Source: Pseudomonas sp. IPO3778 (GTDB lineage: Bacteria > Pseudomonadota > Gammaproteobacteria > Pseudomonadales > Pseudomonadaceae). Taken from it: a DNA stretch of 64,000 bases. Shown piece after piece: positions 15,899-24,986 of the stretch. A program made the translations under genes and the position numbers. The first letter of the stretch is position 1. Each line of letters begins with the position of its first letter. Below the pieces are notes generated by a model. That model worked only from the letters and a program-made list of their open reading frames with translations. It was not told where the DNA came from and ran no database searches. Location: contig NZ_JACARC010000043.1 in assembly GCF_013386825.1 (NCBI RefSeq), positions 1-64,000 on the forward strand. Reading direction: 5' to 3'.

Positions 15899-16608
15899 TC
15901 GCCGAGCACGACTTCCAGGCGACGGTCGACGCAGACCTCCTCTGACGTCACCCGTACGCCATACGCCAACACCTCCACACCGGCCGCCTTGGCCTCACGC
16001 AACGCAGCCGCATAACCCGCATCAATTTCCTCGGCAGGACGCACCCCGTCGATCCCCGAAAGGTTGACGCAGTAAAGCTGCACCGCGCGCACACCTTCGC
16101 GCGCCAGGTGCGCCAACTCGCGCAAATGCTTGGCCCCGCGCTGAGTCACAGCATCGGGAAACGCTGCGGTCGACGTCCCGTCAAACCCGAGGGTGACGCT
16201 TTTGACTTCGACATACGCCGCGCCCGCCGGGTAGTCCAGGCGAAAATCGATCCGGCTGTTTTCCTGACCGTAAGGCACTTCGCGCTTCAGTGCCGTAAAG
16301 CCGTTGAGCTCGGTGATCACCCCGGCTCGCAGTGCTTCTTCCACCAACTGATTGGCCCGCGCCGTGTTCACACACGCCAGGCGCCCTTGAGGGGTTTCGC
16401 TGATTTCCCAGGTGCCGGGCAGCTTGCGCTTGGGGTCATTGGAGCGACTGAACCAGACCTGGCCGCCTTCCACCATGCAGTTGAACATCGAGCCGGTGTT
16501 CGGGCAGTGAATGGTCAGCAACTCGCCGGTAACGGTTTCGATATCGGCGAGAAAACGCTTGTAGCGGCGGATCAGCCGGGCTTCTTCGAGGGGAGGATTA
16601 AAGCGCAT
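15895..16608 (-). CDS. sfsA: SfsA family DNA/RNA nuclease (sugar fermentation stimulation protein)
   Basis: A 237-residue protein with the SfsA OB-like N-terminal part (CPNTGSMFNC near 35-44) and a restriction-endonuclease-like core with the acidic/lysine signature (SRIDFRLDYPAGAAYVEVKSVTL near 117-139). In E. coli SfsA was first linked to maltose gene activation and is now described as a nuclease; the physiological role is unclear. Its start shares a base with the aminotransferase stop, so they are co-transcribed. Confidence 0.92.
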   Translation of the reverse strand: MRFNPPLEEARLIRRYKRFLADIETVTGELLTIHCPNTGSMFNCMVEGGQVWFSRSNDPKRKLPGTWEISETPQGRLACVNTARANQLVEEALRAGVITELNGFTALKREVPYGQENSRIDFRLDYPAGAAYVEVKSVTLGFDGTSTAAFPDAVTQRGAKHLRELAHLAREGVRAVQLYCVNLSGIDGVRPAEEIDAGYAAALREAKAAGVEVLAYGVRVTSEEVCVDRRLEVVLGD

Positions 16609-17780
16609 CAGCCTTGCCAGCTCCGCAGGCCACCGGCAATCCGTTCAACGGCTTCCTGTAGGCGTTCAAGGTTTTGTGTGTAGGCAAACCGCACATGGTG
16701 CCCGGCTTGATAACGGCCGAAATCCAGGCCCGGGGTGAAGGCCACATGCTCGGTTTCGAGGAAGTGTCGACAGAAAGCGAAGGCATCACCGCCGAATGCG
16801 CTGATATCGGCATACAGGTAGAACGCGCCCTCCGGCTCAACGGCGATACCGAAGCCCAGTTCACGCAGGGCTGGCAACAGGAAGTCGCGGCGCCGACCGA
16901 ACTCGGCCCGGCGATCCTCAAGAATGCTCAACGTTTCCGGGGTGAAACACGCCAGGGCCGCGTGTTGGGCCATGCTGGGTGCGCTGATGTAGAGATTCTG
17001 CGCCAACTTCTCCAATTCCCCGACCGCAGCCGGCGGCGCCACCAGCCAGCCCAGGCGCCAGCCGGTCATTCCGAAATACTTCGAAAAACTATTTAGCACG
17101 AAGGCTTCATCGTCGACTTCCAGCACGCTGGCGGCGTCGGTGCCATAGGTCAGGCCGTGATAGATCTCATCCACCACCAAGTGCCCGTTGCGCGCTTTAA
17201 TGGCGCTCGACAGCCCGGCCAACTCGTCCCGCGTAAGGATGGTGCCGGTCGGGTTGGCGGGCGAAGCAACCAACGCGCCCACACTGTCCTGGTCCCAGTG
17301 ACGAGCGACCAGATCGGCGGTCAGTTGATAACGCACGTCCGGGCCGACCGGAACCAGTTGGGCCGCGCCCTCCACCAGTCGCAGGAAGTGGCGGTTGCAG
17401 GGGTAGCCAGGGTCTGCCAGCAGCCAGTGCTTGCCCGGGTCCACCAGCAAACTGCTCGCCAGCAGCAAGGCGCCAGAGCCGCCGGGCGTGATCAGAATTC
17501 GCTCAGGATCGATGCCCAACCCATAGCGCTGCTGGTAGAAACCGCTGATGGCGTCACGCAACTCCGGCAGCCCGCGGGCCGCGGTGTAGCGGGTCTTGCC
17601 ATTCGCCAGCGCCGCCTGCCCGGCCTTGATGATGGGCTCGGCGGTGGTGAAGTCGGGCTCGCCGATTTCCAGGTGAATCACGTCGTGGCCGGCGGCCTGC
17701 AGTTCATTGGCCCGCGCCAGCAACGCCATGACATGGAAAGGTTCGATAGCGCGACTGCGCGCACTGTAGGGCTGAGCCAT
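16608..17780 (-). CDS. PLP-dependent aminotransferase (fold type I, class I/II)
   Basis: A 390-residue fold-type I aminotransferase with the Schiff-base lysine at K234 (NSFSKYFGMTGWRLGW), substrate motifs GEPDF (40-44), NPTGT (176-180) and a C-terminal substrate arginine (HVRFAYTQ). The exact substrate cannot be read from the sequence; aspartate/aromatic/alanine-type activities are all possible. Upstream partner of sfsA in a two-gene unit, divergent from dksA. Confidence 0.9.
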   Translation of the reverse strand: MAQPYSARSRAIEPFHVMALLARANELQAAGHDVIHLEIGEPDFTTAEPIIKAGQAALANGKTRYTAARGLPELRDAISGFYQQRYGLGIDPERILITPGGSGALLLASSLLVDPGKHWLLADPGYPCNRHFLRLVEGAAQLVPVGPDVRYQLTADLVARHWDQDSVGALVASPANPTGTILTRDELAGLSSAIKARNGHLVVDEIYHGLTYGTDAASVLEVDDEAFVLNSFSKYFGMTGWRLGWLVAPPAAVGELEKLAQNLYISAPSMAQHAALACFTPETLSILEDRRAEFGRRRDFLLPALRELGFGIAVEPEGAFYLYADISAFGGDAFAFCRHFLETEHVAFTPGLDFGRYQAGHHVRFAYTQNLERLQEAVERIAGGLRSWQG

Positions 17781-18101
17781 TAGCCTTCCTTAACTGTGAG
17801 GACAAACCCCGATTCTACCCAACCCGCCGCGCAAAACCTGCTCTATTGCCCTAAGGCATGTAGCAAGCACCACGGGCAACTACCGGTAAAACAGCTAAAA
17901 TCAACATTCGAGACCGTACAAGCCCGCCCTGCTGGGGCCTGCGGCGGTTTACAGCCCTCAGGAGACGGCACCTCGACAACCGGGAGTGGCGCACCCCGAA
18001 TCTATCTGGTAAGTTCGCCCGCTTGCAGCCGCAGGGCCGGCAGGTGTCGGTGATGTTGCAATCCTGCGCAATGGATTAGAAGAGTGAGAGGCGGTCCATT
18101 C
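17781..18101. other. Intergenic region between the aminotransferase gene and dksA
   Basis: 321 bases hold the divergent promoters of the aminotransferase-sfsA pair and of dksA. No convincing ORF, repeat or strong hairpin was recognised, and no single pair of -35/-10 elements stood out enough to call. Confidence 0.6.
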
Positions 18102-18536
18102 ATGCCCACCCAAGCAAAGCAACAGAGCATTAGCGGCTTCCAACCCTACGTCGAATCGAAGGGCGAGGAATACATGGGCAAGCCCATGCGCGATCACTTC
18201 TCCAAGATCCTGAAGCAGTGGAAACAGGACTTGATGCAAGAGGTTGACCGTACCGTTGACCATATGAAGGACGAAGCAGCCAACTTCCCGGACCCGGCAG
18301 ACCGTGCCAGCCAGGAAGAAGAGTTCGCCCTTGAACTGCGCGCCCGCGATCGCGAGCGCAAGCTGATCAAGAAAATCGACAAGACCCTGCAACTCATCGA
18401 AGACGAAGAGTACGGCTGGTGCGAGTCCTGCGGCGTCGAGATTGGTATTCGCCGTCTGGAAGCACGTCCTACCGCCGACTTGTGCGTGGACTGCAAGACC
18501 TTGGCTGAAATCAAGGAAAAACAGGTCGGCAAGTAA
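18102..18536 (+). CDS. dksA: RNA polymerase-binding transcription factor DksA
   Basis: A 144-residue DksA that enters the RNA polymerase secondary channel and with ppGpp resets transcription of rRNA and amino acid genes. The coiled-coil tip carries the acidic residues D64 and D67 (DPADRA), and the zinc finger has all four cysteines (C107, C110, C128, C131), so it is the zinc-dependent type and not the zinc-free DksA2 paralogue. The start MPTQAKQQ at 18102 is preferred over an upstream GTG because it matches the usual N-terminus. Followed by a strong terminator, then gluQ. Confidence 0.97.
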   Translation: MPTQAKQQSISGFQPYVESKGEEYMGKPMRDHFSKILKQWKQDLMQEVDRTVDHMKDEAANFPDPADRASQEEEFALELRARDRERKLIKKIDKTLQLIEDEEYGWCESCGVEIGIRRLEARPTADLCVDCKTLAEIKEKQVGK

Positions 18537-18553
18537 TCACTGCCGGGCTGGAC

Positions 18554-18581
18554 AAATGGGGCGTGCGAACGCCCCATTTTT
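18554..18581 (+). terminator. Rho-independent terminator after dksA
   Basis: Ten-base stem AAATGGGGCG / CGCCCCATTT with loop TGCGAA and T tract. It lies between dksA and gluQ, so gluQ expression depends on read-through or on a promoter close to 18600. Confidence 0.9.
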
Positions 18582-18620
18582 GTTTCTGGCGTTGGGAGGT
18601 TTTCCAGTAATATCCGGCCC

Positions 18621-19508
18621 ATGACTGCCTCCTCCTATATCGGGCGTTTCGCCCCCACGCCCAGCGGACACCTGCATTTCGGTTCCCTGGTTGCCGCCCT
18701 CGCCTCCTACCTCGACGCCCGCGCCAATCAAGGCCGCTGGCTGATGCGCATGGAAGACCTCGACCCGCCACGGGAAGAGCCCGGCGCCCAGGCAGCGATC
18801 CTCAATGCCCTGGAACGCTACGGTTTTGAATGGGACGGGGAACTGGTCCGACAAAGCGAACGGCACGATGCCTACGCCGAAGTGCTTAACCGCCTGTTCA
18901 ATCACGGCTTGGCCTACGCCTGCACCTGTTCACGCAAGCAACTGGAACCCTACAACGGGATTTACCCAGGACTGTGCCGCAATGCCGGCCATGACCAGCA
19001 AGATGCCGCCATCCGCCTACGGGTACCGGAGCTGGAATACCATTTTACCGACCGCGTACAAGGCGAATTCCGACAGCATCTGGGCCGCGACGTCGGCGAC
19101 TTCATCATCCGCCGTCGCGACGGCCTGTATGCCTACCAACTGGCGGTCGTCCTCGATGATGCCTGGCAAGGTGTGACCGACATCGTGCGCGGCGCTGATC
19201 TGCTCGACTCCACACCGCGCCAACTGTACCTGCAGGAACTGCTGGGCCTGCGCCAACCGCGCTACCTGCATGTACCGCTGATCATCCAGCCGGACGGTAA
19301 CAAACTGGGAAAATCCTACCGCTCACCGCCCTTGACCAGCGACCAGGCCACGCCTTTGCTGTTAAGAGCGCTGCGCGCCCTGGGCCAGCAACCGGGCGAC
19401 GAACTGAGCCACGCCAGCCCACGGGAGCTGCTGGATTGGGGCATTCAACACTGGGACGCCACGCGGATCCCGCGCACACTCACGCTGGCCGAAGCGCAAT
19501 TGCACTGA
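18621..19508 (+). CDS. gluQ: Glutamyl-Q tRNA(Asp) synthetase
   Basis: A 295-residue truncated glutamyl-tRNA synthetase paralogue lacking the anticodon-binding domain. The HIGH-type motif reads TPSGHLHFGS (about 13-22) and the KMSKS-type motif is KLGKS (228-232); zinc ligands CTCSRK and a Y/C cluster follow at about 101-120. It attaches glutamate to queuosine 34 of tRNA-Asp. Synteny dksA-gluQ is conserved in gamma-proteobacteria. Confidence 0.96.
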   Translation: MTASSYIGRFAPTPSGHLHFGSLVAALASYLDARANQGRWLMRMEDLDPPREEPGAQAAILNALERYGFEWDGELVRQSERHDAYAEVLNRLFNHGLAYACTCSRKQLEPYNGIYPGLCRNAGHDQQDAAIRLRVPELEYHFTDRVQGEFRQHLGRDVGDFIIRRRDGLYAYQLAVVLDDAWQGVTDIVRGADLLDSTPRQLYLQELLGLRQPRYLHVPLIIQPDGNKLGKSYRSPPLTSDQATPLLLRALRALGQQPGDELSHASPRELLDWGIQHWDATRIPRTLTLAEAQLH

Positions 19509-19545
19509 AGGCGCTTGCAGCTTGCGAGCCATCCGTTACCATCGC

Positions 19546-19658
19546 GTAGGAGCGAGCTTGCTCGCGAAGAACTCACAGGCAACACGTTTATCCAGGATGC
19601 ACGCGTTAACGTTAACGTCCTTCGCGAGCAAGAACTGGGCGTCCCCCTCGTTCCTACA
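19546..19658. repeat. REP pair (REPIN-like), one arm degenerate
   Basis: A complete REP (GTAGGAGCGAGCTTGCTCGC, from 19546) is followed about 50 bases later by an inverted, eroded copy (19620-19658; TTCGCGAGCAAG ... CTCGTTCCTAC, with the middle scrambled). It lies between gluQ and cbrX. Intact copies occur elsewhere in this window. Confidence 0.85.
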
Positions 19659-19698
19659 AAAAATCGTTATATTTCCGCAATTTCAATCAAGGGCCAAC

Positions 19699-19875
19699 AT
19701 GTACATCTATCGATTGGTCCTGCTGCTGGTCGTCGGGATCTACCTGTTTTCTCCCGCCATCATGGATTGGTGGATCGACGCCACAGGCGCCTGGTACCGG
19801 CCCTATCTGCTTTGGCTGATTCTGATCGTCGTGACTTTCATCCTCCAGAGCCAAAAAGATGCCGATGAGCTTTAG
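19699..19875 (+). CDS. cbrX: Small membrane protein CbrX
   Basis: A 58-residue protein with two hydrophobic helices (about 2-20 and 34-50) and a charged C-terminus (QSQKDADEL). It overlaps the start of cbrA by 17 bases, and cbrA has no good ribosome binding site of its own, so coupling is expected. A small gene at this position, named cbrX, has been described upstream of cbrA in P. putida; identity here rests on position, size and overlap. Its role beyond coupling is unknown. Confidence 0.8.
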   Translation: MYIYRLVLLLVVGIYLFSPAIMDWWIDATGAWYRPYLLWLILIVVTFILQSQKDADEL

Positions 19876-22813
19876 CCTGACCGAGATGCTGCTGATCAGC
19901 GCCGCCTACCTGGCCGCGCTGTTCGGGGTAGCCTGGATCAGTGAACGTGGAATGATTCCGCGGGCGATCATTCGCCATCCGTTGACCTACACCTTGTCGT
20001 TGGGCGTGTACGCCAGCGCCTGGGCGTTTTATGGCACGGTGGGCCTGGCCTATCAGTACGGTTACGGCTTTCTTTCCAGTTATCTCGGGGTGTCTGGCGC
20101 GTTCTTGCTGGCGCCGGTGCTGTTGTACCCGATTCTGAAAATTACCCGCACCTATCAGCTGTCGTCCCTGGCCGACCTGTTTGCCTTTCGTTTTCGCAGT
20201 ACCTGGGCCGGTGCGCTGACCACGATCTTCATGTTGATCGGCGTGCTGCCGTTGCTGGCGTTGCAGATCCAGGCGGTGGCCGACTCCATCAGCATCCTCA
20301 CCCGCGAACCGGTGCAACACCGGGTTGCCTTGAGCTTCTGCGCCCTGATCACCCTGTTCACGATTTTCTTCGGCTCGCGGCATATTGCTACCCGTGAAAA
20401 ACATGAAGGCCTGGTGTTCGCGATCGCGTTTGAATCGGTGATCAAGCTGATCGCCATCGGCGGCGTCGGCCTGTATGCGCTCTACGGCGTATTCGACGGC
20501 CCGCAACAGCTGGAACTGTGGCTGCTGCAAAACCAGACCGCCCTGGCCGCGCTGCACACCCCGTTGCAGGAAGGCCCATGGCGCACGCTGCTGTTGGTGT
20601 TCTTCGCCTCGGCCATCGTGATGCCGCACATGTATCACATGACCTTCACCGAAAACCTCAACCCGCGCTCGCTGGTCAGCGCCAGCTGGGGCTTGCCGCT
20701 GTTTTTACTGCTGATGAGCCTGGCGGTGCCGCTGATCCTGTGGGCCGGCCTGAAGCTTGGCGCCACCACCAATCCGGAATACTTCACGCTGGGCGTCGGC
20801 ATTGCCGCCAACAGCAAGTCACTGGCACTGCTGGCCTATGTCGGGGGGCTATCGGCCTCCAGCGGACTGATCATCGTCAGCACCCTGGCGCTGTCGGGGA
20901 TGGCGCTCAATCACCTGGTGCTGCCGCTCTACCAGCCGCCGGCCGAAGGCAATATCTACCGCTGGCTGAAATGGACCCGCCGGGCGCTGATCGTCGCGAT
21001 CATCATGGCCGGCTATGGCTTCTACCTGTTACTGGGTGCCGAGCAAGACCTGGCCAACCTGGGCATCGTCGCCTTCGTCGCCACGTTGCAGTTTCTGCCG
21101 GGCGTGTTGTCGGTGCTGTACTGGCCGACCGCCAACCGTCGCGGCTTCATCGCCGGGCTGCTGGCGGGGATCCTGGTGTGGATCGTGACCATGCTGCTGC
21201 CGCTGGTGGGCAATCTGCAGGGCTTCTACATCCCGCTGTTGAACATGATCTACGTGCTGGATGACACCAGTTGGCACATGGCGGCGATCGCTTCGCTGGC
21301 GGCCAACGTGCTGATGTTCACCCTGATCTCGCTGTTCACCAACGCCAGCCCGGAAGAAACCAGCGCGGCCGAAGCGTGCGCGGTGGATAACGTGCGCCGC
21401 CCGCAACGCCGTGAACTGCACGCCGCCTCGCCCCAGGAATTCGCCACGCAACTGGCCAAGCCCCTGGGCGCCAAGGCCGCACAAAAGGAAGTCGAGCAGG
21501 CCCTGCGCGATCTCTATCTGCCCTTTGACGAGCGCCGGCCTTATGCGTTGCGCCGCCTGCGGGACCGCATCGAAGCCAACCTTTCCGGCCTGATGGGCCC
21601 GAGTGTGTCCCAGGACATGGTCGAGACCTTCCTGCCCTACAAGGCCGGCGGCGAAAACTACGTGACCGAAGACATCCACTTTATCGAGAGCCGGCTGGAG
21701 GATTACCACTCACGCCTCACCGGCCTTGCCGCCGAACTCGACGCCTTGCGCCGCTATCACCGCCAGACGTTGCAGGAACTGCCGATGGGTGTCTGCTCCC
21801 TGGCCAAGGATCAAGAGATCCTGATGTGGAACAAGGCCATGGAAGAGCTCACCGGCATCGCCGCCCAGCGCGTAGTGGGCTCGCGCCTGAACACCATCGG
21901 CGACCCGTGGAAAGAATTGCTCCAGGGCTTTATCAACCTGCCCGACGAACACTTGCACAAACAGCACCTGGCGCTGGACGGCCAGACCCGCTGGCTCAAC
22001 CTGCACAAAGCAGCGATCGACGAGCCCCTGGCGCCCGGCAACAGCGGCCTGGTGCTGCTGGTGGAAGACCTGACCGAAACACAGATGCTCGAAGACAAGC
22101 TGGTGCACTCCGAGCGCCTGGCCAGCATCGGTCGCCTGGCGGCCGGCGTGGCCCACGAAATCGGCAATCCGATCACCGGTATCGCCTGCCTCGCACAAAA
22201 CCTGCGGGAGGAGCGCGAAGAGGATGGCGAAATCATCGAGATCAGCGGGCAGATTCTTGAGCAGACCAAGCGTGTTTCGCGCATCGTGCAGTCGCTGATG
22301 AGCTTTGCCCACGCGGGCGCCCATCAGAATCACGACGAGGCCGTGTGCCTGGCCGAAGTCGCCCAGGATGCCATTGGGCTGTTGGCCTTGAACCGGCGCA
22401 ATTTCGAAGTACAGTTCTTCAACCTGTGCGACCCGGAACACTGGGTCGACGGTGATTCACAACGCCTGGCCCAAGTGCTGATCAACCTGCTGTCCAACGC
22501 CCGCGACGCATCGCCGGCCGGCAGCGCAGTACGGGTCAAGAGCGAGGCTTTCGAGCACACGGTCGACCTGATCGTCGAGGACGAAGGCAGCGGCATTCCA
22601 CAGAACATCATGGACCGATTGTTCGAACCCTTCTTCACCACCAAGGATCCGGGTGAAGGTACCGGTCTGGGCCTTGCACTGGTCTATTCCATCGTTGAAG
22701 AGCATTATGGACAAATCACCATCGACAGCCCGGCTGACACCGAAAGCCAACGCGGCACCCGTATTCGGGTGACCTTGCCGCGTCATGTCGAAGCGACGTC
22801 CGCTGTGAACTGA
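19859..22813 (+). CDS. cbrA: Two-component sensor histidine kinase CbrA
   Basis: A 984-residue hybrid sensor with an N-terminal SLC5/SSS-type transporter domain (about 12 membrane helices, residues 1-500), a linker, a PAS domain (about 625-740) and a kinase core: phospho-acceptor H766 in GVAHEIGNPITG, N-box near 878 (NLLSNARDAS), and G boxes DEGSGIP and GEGTGLGLALV. With CbrB it governs carbon/nitrogen balance and use of amino acids. The ATG at 19859 is taken as start; ATG 19865 is equally possible. Overlaps cbrX. Confidence 0.97.
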   Translation: MPMSFSLTEMLLISAAYLAALFGVAWISERGMIPRAIIRHPLTYTLSLGVYASAWAFYGTVGLAYQYGYGFLSSYLGVSGAFLLAPVLLYPILKITRTYQLSSLADLFAFRFRSTWAGALTTIFMLIGVLPLLALQIQAVADSISILTREPVQHRVALSFCALITLFTIFFGSRHIATREKHEGLVFAIAFESVIKLIAIGGVGLYALYGVFDGPQQLELWLLQNQTALAALHTPLQEGPWRTLLLVFFASAIVMPHMYHMTFTENLNPRSLVSASWGLPLFLLLMSLAVPLILWAGLKLGATTNPEYFTLGVGIAANSKSLALLAYVGGLSASSGLIIVSTLALSGMALNHLVLPLYQPPAEGNIYRWLKWTRRALIVAIIMAGYGFYLLLGAEQDLANLGIVAFVATLQFLPGVLSVLYWPTANRRGFIAGLLAGILVWIVTMLLPLVGNLQGFYIPLLNMIYVLDDTSWHMAAIASLAANVLMFTLISLFTNASPEETSAAEACAVDNVRRPQRRELHAASPQEFATQLAKPLGAKAAQKEVEQALRDLYLPFDERRPYALRRLRDRIEANLSGLMGPSVSQDMVETFLPYKAGGENYVTEDIHFIESRLEDYHSRLTGLAAELDALRRYHRQTLQELPMGVCSLAKDQEILMWNKAMEELTGIAAQRVVGSRLNTIGDPWKELLQGFINLPDEHLHKQHLALDGQTRWLNLHKAAIDEPLAPGNSGLVLLVEDLTETQMLEDKLVHSERLASIGRLAAGVAHEIGNPITGIACLAQNLREEREEDGEIIEISGQILEQTKRVSRIVQSLMSFAHAGAHQNHDEAVCLAEVAQDAIGLLALNRRNFEVQFFNLCDPEHWVDGDSQRLAQVLINLLSNARDASPAGSAVRVKSEAFEHTVDLIVEDEGSGIPQNIMDRLFEPFFTTKDPGEGTGLGLALVYSIVEEHYGQITIDSPADTESQRGTRIRVTLPRHVEATSAVN

Positions 22814-22835
22814 GACCGTCGAGAGAGTTGAATCA

Positions 22836-24275
22836 ATGCCGCACATTTTGATCGTCGAAGACGAAACCATTATCCGCTCTGCCTTGCGTCGCCTGCTTGA
22901 ACGTAATCAGTACCAGGTCAGCGAAGCCGGCTCGGTGCAGGAAGCCCAAGAGCGTTTCAGCATTCCCACGTTCGACCTGATCGTCAGTGACCTACGTTTG
23001 CCGGGCGCCCCTGGCACCGAGTTGATCAAACTCGGCCAAGGCACCCCGGTGCTGATCATGACCAGCTACGCCAGCCTGCGCTCTGCCGTGGACTCGATGA
23101 AGATGGGCGCGGTGGACTACATCGCCAAGCCTTTCGACCACGACGAAATGCTCCAGGCCGTGGCCCGCATCCTGCGCGACCGCCAATCCGCCAGCAGCAC
23201 GCCGGCTGAACGCCCGGCAGCGGGCAAGGCCGTCAACGGCACTGAAAAGCCCGGCGTGGATAACAGCAATGGCGAAATTGGCATCATCGGCTCCTGCCCG
23301 CCGATGCAGGACCTGTACAGCAAGATCCGCAAAGTCGCGCCAACCGATTCCAATGTCTTGATCCAGGGCGAGTCCGGCACCGGTAAAGAACTGGTGGCCC
23401 GCGCCCTGCACAACCTGTCCAAGCGCGCCAAGGCGCCGATGATCTCGGTGAACTGCGCAGCCATTCCCGAATCCCTGATCGAATCCGAATTGTTCGGCCA
23501 TGAAAAAGGCGCCTTTACTGGCGCCAGTGCTGGCCGTGCGGGTTTGGTGGAAGCCGCCGACGGTGGCACGCTGTTCCTTGACGAGATTGGCGAACTGCCG
23601 CTGGAGGCTCAGGCCCGCCTGCTGCGGGTTCTGCAAGAAGGCGAAATCCGCCGCGTCGGCTCGGTGCAGTCGCAGAAGGTTGACGTACGGCTGATTGCGG
23701 CCACTCACCGTGACCTTAAAAGCCTGGCGAAGATCGGCCAGTTCCGTGAAGACCTTTATTACCGCCTGCACGTGATCGCGCTCAAACTGCCAGCCCTGCG
23801 CGAGCGCGGTGCCGACGTCAACGAGATCGCCACAGCCTTCCTGGCGCGCCAGAGTGCGCGCATCAACCGTACCGACCTCAAGTTTGCCGCCGATGCCGAA
23901 CAGGCCATCCGCCACTACTCTTGGCCGGGTAACGTGCGGGAACTGGAGAACGCGGTAGAACGTGCGGTGATTCTGTCGGAGAGCCCGGAAATTTCCGCCG
24001 AGCTGCTGGGGATCGATATCGAGCTCAGCGACCTGGACGATGACGACTTCATCGGCCTGCCCCCTCAGCAGGGCGGCGGCAGTAACAACAGCCACGAGCC
24101 GACGGAAGATTTGTCACTGGAAGATTACTTCCAGCATTTCGTCCTTGAGCACCAGGACCATATGACCGAGACCGAACTGGCGCGCAAGCTGGGCGTCAGC
24201 CGTAAATGCCTGTGGGAACGGCGCCAGCGCCTGGGTATCCCGCGGCGCAAGACCGGGGTTGCCAGCGAAAGCTGA
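22836..24275 (+). CDS. cbrB: Sigma-54-dependent response regulator CbrB
   Basis: A 479-residue NtrC-family activator. The receiver domain has phospho-acceptor D52 (DLIVSDLRLPG); the AAA+ domain has Walker A GESGTGKE (178-185) and the sigma-54 contact loop GAFTGA (225-230); the C-terminus has a Fis-type helix-turn-helix (TETELARKLGVSRKCLWERRQRLGI). It activates crcZ, whose sigma-54 promoter lies 170 bases downstream. Separated from cbrA by 22 bases. Confidence 0.98.
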   Translation: MPHILIVEDETIIRSALRRLLERNQYQVSEAGSVQEAQERFSIPTFDLIVSDLRLPGAPGTELIKLGQGTPVLIMTSYASLRSAVDSMKMGAVDYIAKPFDHDEMLQAVARILRDRQSASSTPAERPAAGKAVNGTEKPGVDNSNGEIGIIGSCPPMQDLYSKIRKVAPTDSNVLIQGESGTGKELVARALHNLSKRAKAPMISVNCAAIPESLIESELFGHEKGAFTGASAGRAGLVEAADGGTLFLDEIGELPLEAQARLLRVLQEGEIRRVGSVQSQKVDVRLIAATHRDLKSLAKIGQFREDLYYRLHVIALKLPALRERGADVNEIATAFLARQSARINRTDLKFAADAEQAIRHYSWPGNVRELENAVERAVILSESPEISAELLGIDIELSDLDDDDFIGLPPQQGGGSNNSHEPTEDLSLEDYFQHFVLEHQDHMTETELARKLGVSRKCLWERRQRLGIPRRKTGVASES

Positions 24276-24292
24276 GTGGGTCGCCCCCACAG

Positions 24293-24364
24293 GTAACACC
24301 CTCAGATGTGAAAAAACTGTTACCGCTGATTTTTCGCGTAACAAAAGCCGGGGCTTACGGTAAC
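24293..24364 (+). promoter_or_regulatory. Cluster of GTAAC motifs, probable CbrB activator sites for crcZ
   Basis: Four copies occur: GTAACA at 24293-24298, TGTTAC at 24318-24323, GTAACA at 24338-24343 and GTAAC at 24360-24364. The middle two form an inverted pair with centres about 20 bases apart. They lie about 80-150 bases upstream of the crcZ sigma-54 promoter, the expected distance for an NtrC-type enhancer. GTTAC/GTAAC subsites are my recollection of the reported CbrB target. Confidence 0.7.
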
Positions 24365-24382
24365 GAAGCCCCGGCTTTTTTT
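24343..24382 (+). terminator. Rho-independent terminator of cbrB
   Basis: Stem AAGCCGGGGCTT / AAGCCCCGGCTT with loop ACGGTAACG, followed by a T tract. The loop contains one of the GTAAC motifs, so the DNA seems to serve both as terminator and as part of the crcZ control region. Confidence 0.92.
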
Positions 24383-24442
24383 GGCCCTCAAAAAACCAGA
24401 AACCGCCTCAAACCCCTTGTTTTGCTGGGCCTCGCAAAAGTT

Positions 24443-24456
24443 GGCACGCACCCTGC
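24443..24456 (+). promoter_or_regulatory. Sigma-54 promoter of crcZ
   Basis: TTGGCACGCACCCTGCT contains the invariant GG (24443-24444) and GC (24455-24456) exactly ten bases apart and matches the -24/-12 consensus closely. Transcription should start about 12 bases further, near 24468. Confidence 0.93.
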
Positions 24457-24467
24457 TATATGCTTAG

Positions 24468-24836
24468 TACAAAAACAATAACAAGCAAATGTACAAGACA
24501 ATAAAAATAAGACGAATCGACTCACGCATAACAAAAACAACACGGCGGAGGCGCAGCTAACTGATTCTTTTGGAGAGGCGTTGCATTTGGGGCTTGCCCC
24601 GCAACCAGGCCGAGAACAACAAAAACTGCCCTAAGGCAGAGCCTGAACTGGTTGGATCGTAGATCAGCAACACAGCGACCAAAGCAATCCGTTTGCTCTT
24701 GGCTCCCGATTGGGAGTGTCATGAAGGTGAAGCTTCATGGCGAGGGCGATCAACAAAAACAAGAAGCCCGAAACCAATAATAAAAATAGAGCACGCAACT
24801 ACTTCTGGGGGAGCTTCGGCTCCCCTTGTAGTTTCC
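24468..24836 (+). ncRNA. crcZ: CrcZ, sRNA antagonist of Hfq/Crc catabolite repression
   Basis: About 370 nt between the sigma-54 promoter and a strong terminator, without a coding frame and strongly A-rich. Several CA-type A-rich Hfq/Crc motifs are visible: near 24470-24484, 24498-24510, 24529-24540 (AACAAAAACAA), 24615-24626 (AACAACAAAAAC), 24750-24762 (CAACAAAAACAA) and 24771-24789. CrcZ is known to sequester Hfq (with Crc), releasing catabolic mRNAs when preferred carbon sources run out. Position between cbrB and pcnB is the conserved one. Confidence 0.95.
24797..24836 (+). terminator. Terminator of crcZ
   Basis: A long hairpin with an inner GGGGAGC-TTCG-GCTCCCC stem and outer AACTAC / GTAGTT arms. 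The T run after it is short (GTTT). Confidence 0.8.
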
Positions 24837-24986
24837 GCGATTTGGCACTTGCCACACCTCTTTTAAGCTTCTGGCTCAAGCCTTGCAGCTAGTTCCTACA
24901 CCATCACCTGACTAAATGCTAGAATCCCCGCCCATCATGCGGTCATTCTTCGTTATGGCCGAACATTCCTTCAAACAGTGCATCCC

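Noticed and set aside
19515..19698. Coding frames across the region between gluQ and cbrX
   Set aside because: The predicted residues come from the REP pair (ASLLAKN-type translations of REP) and not from a conserved gene.
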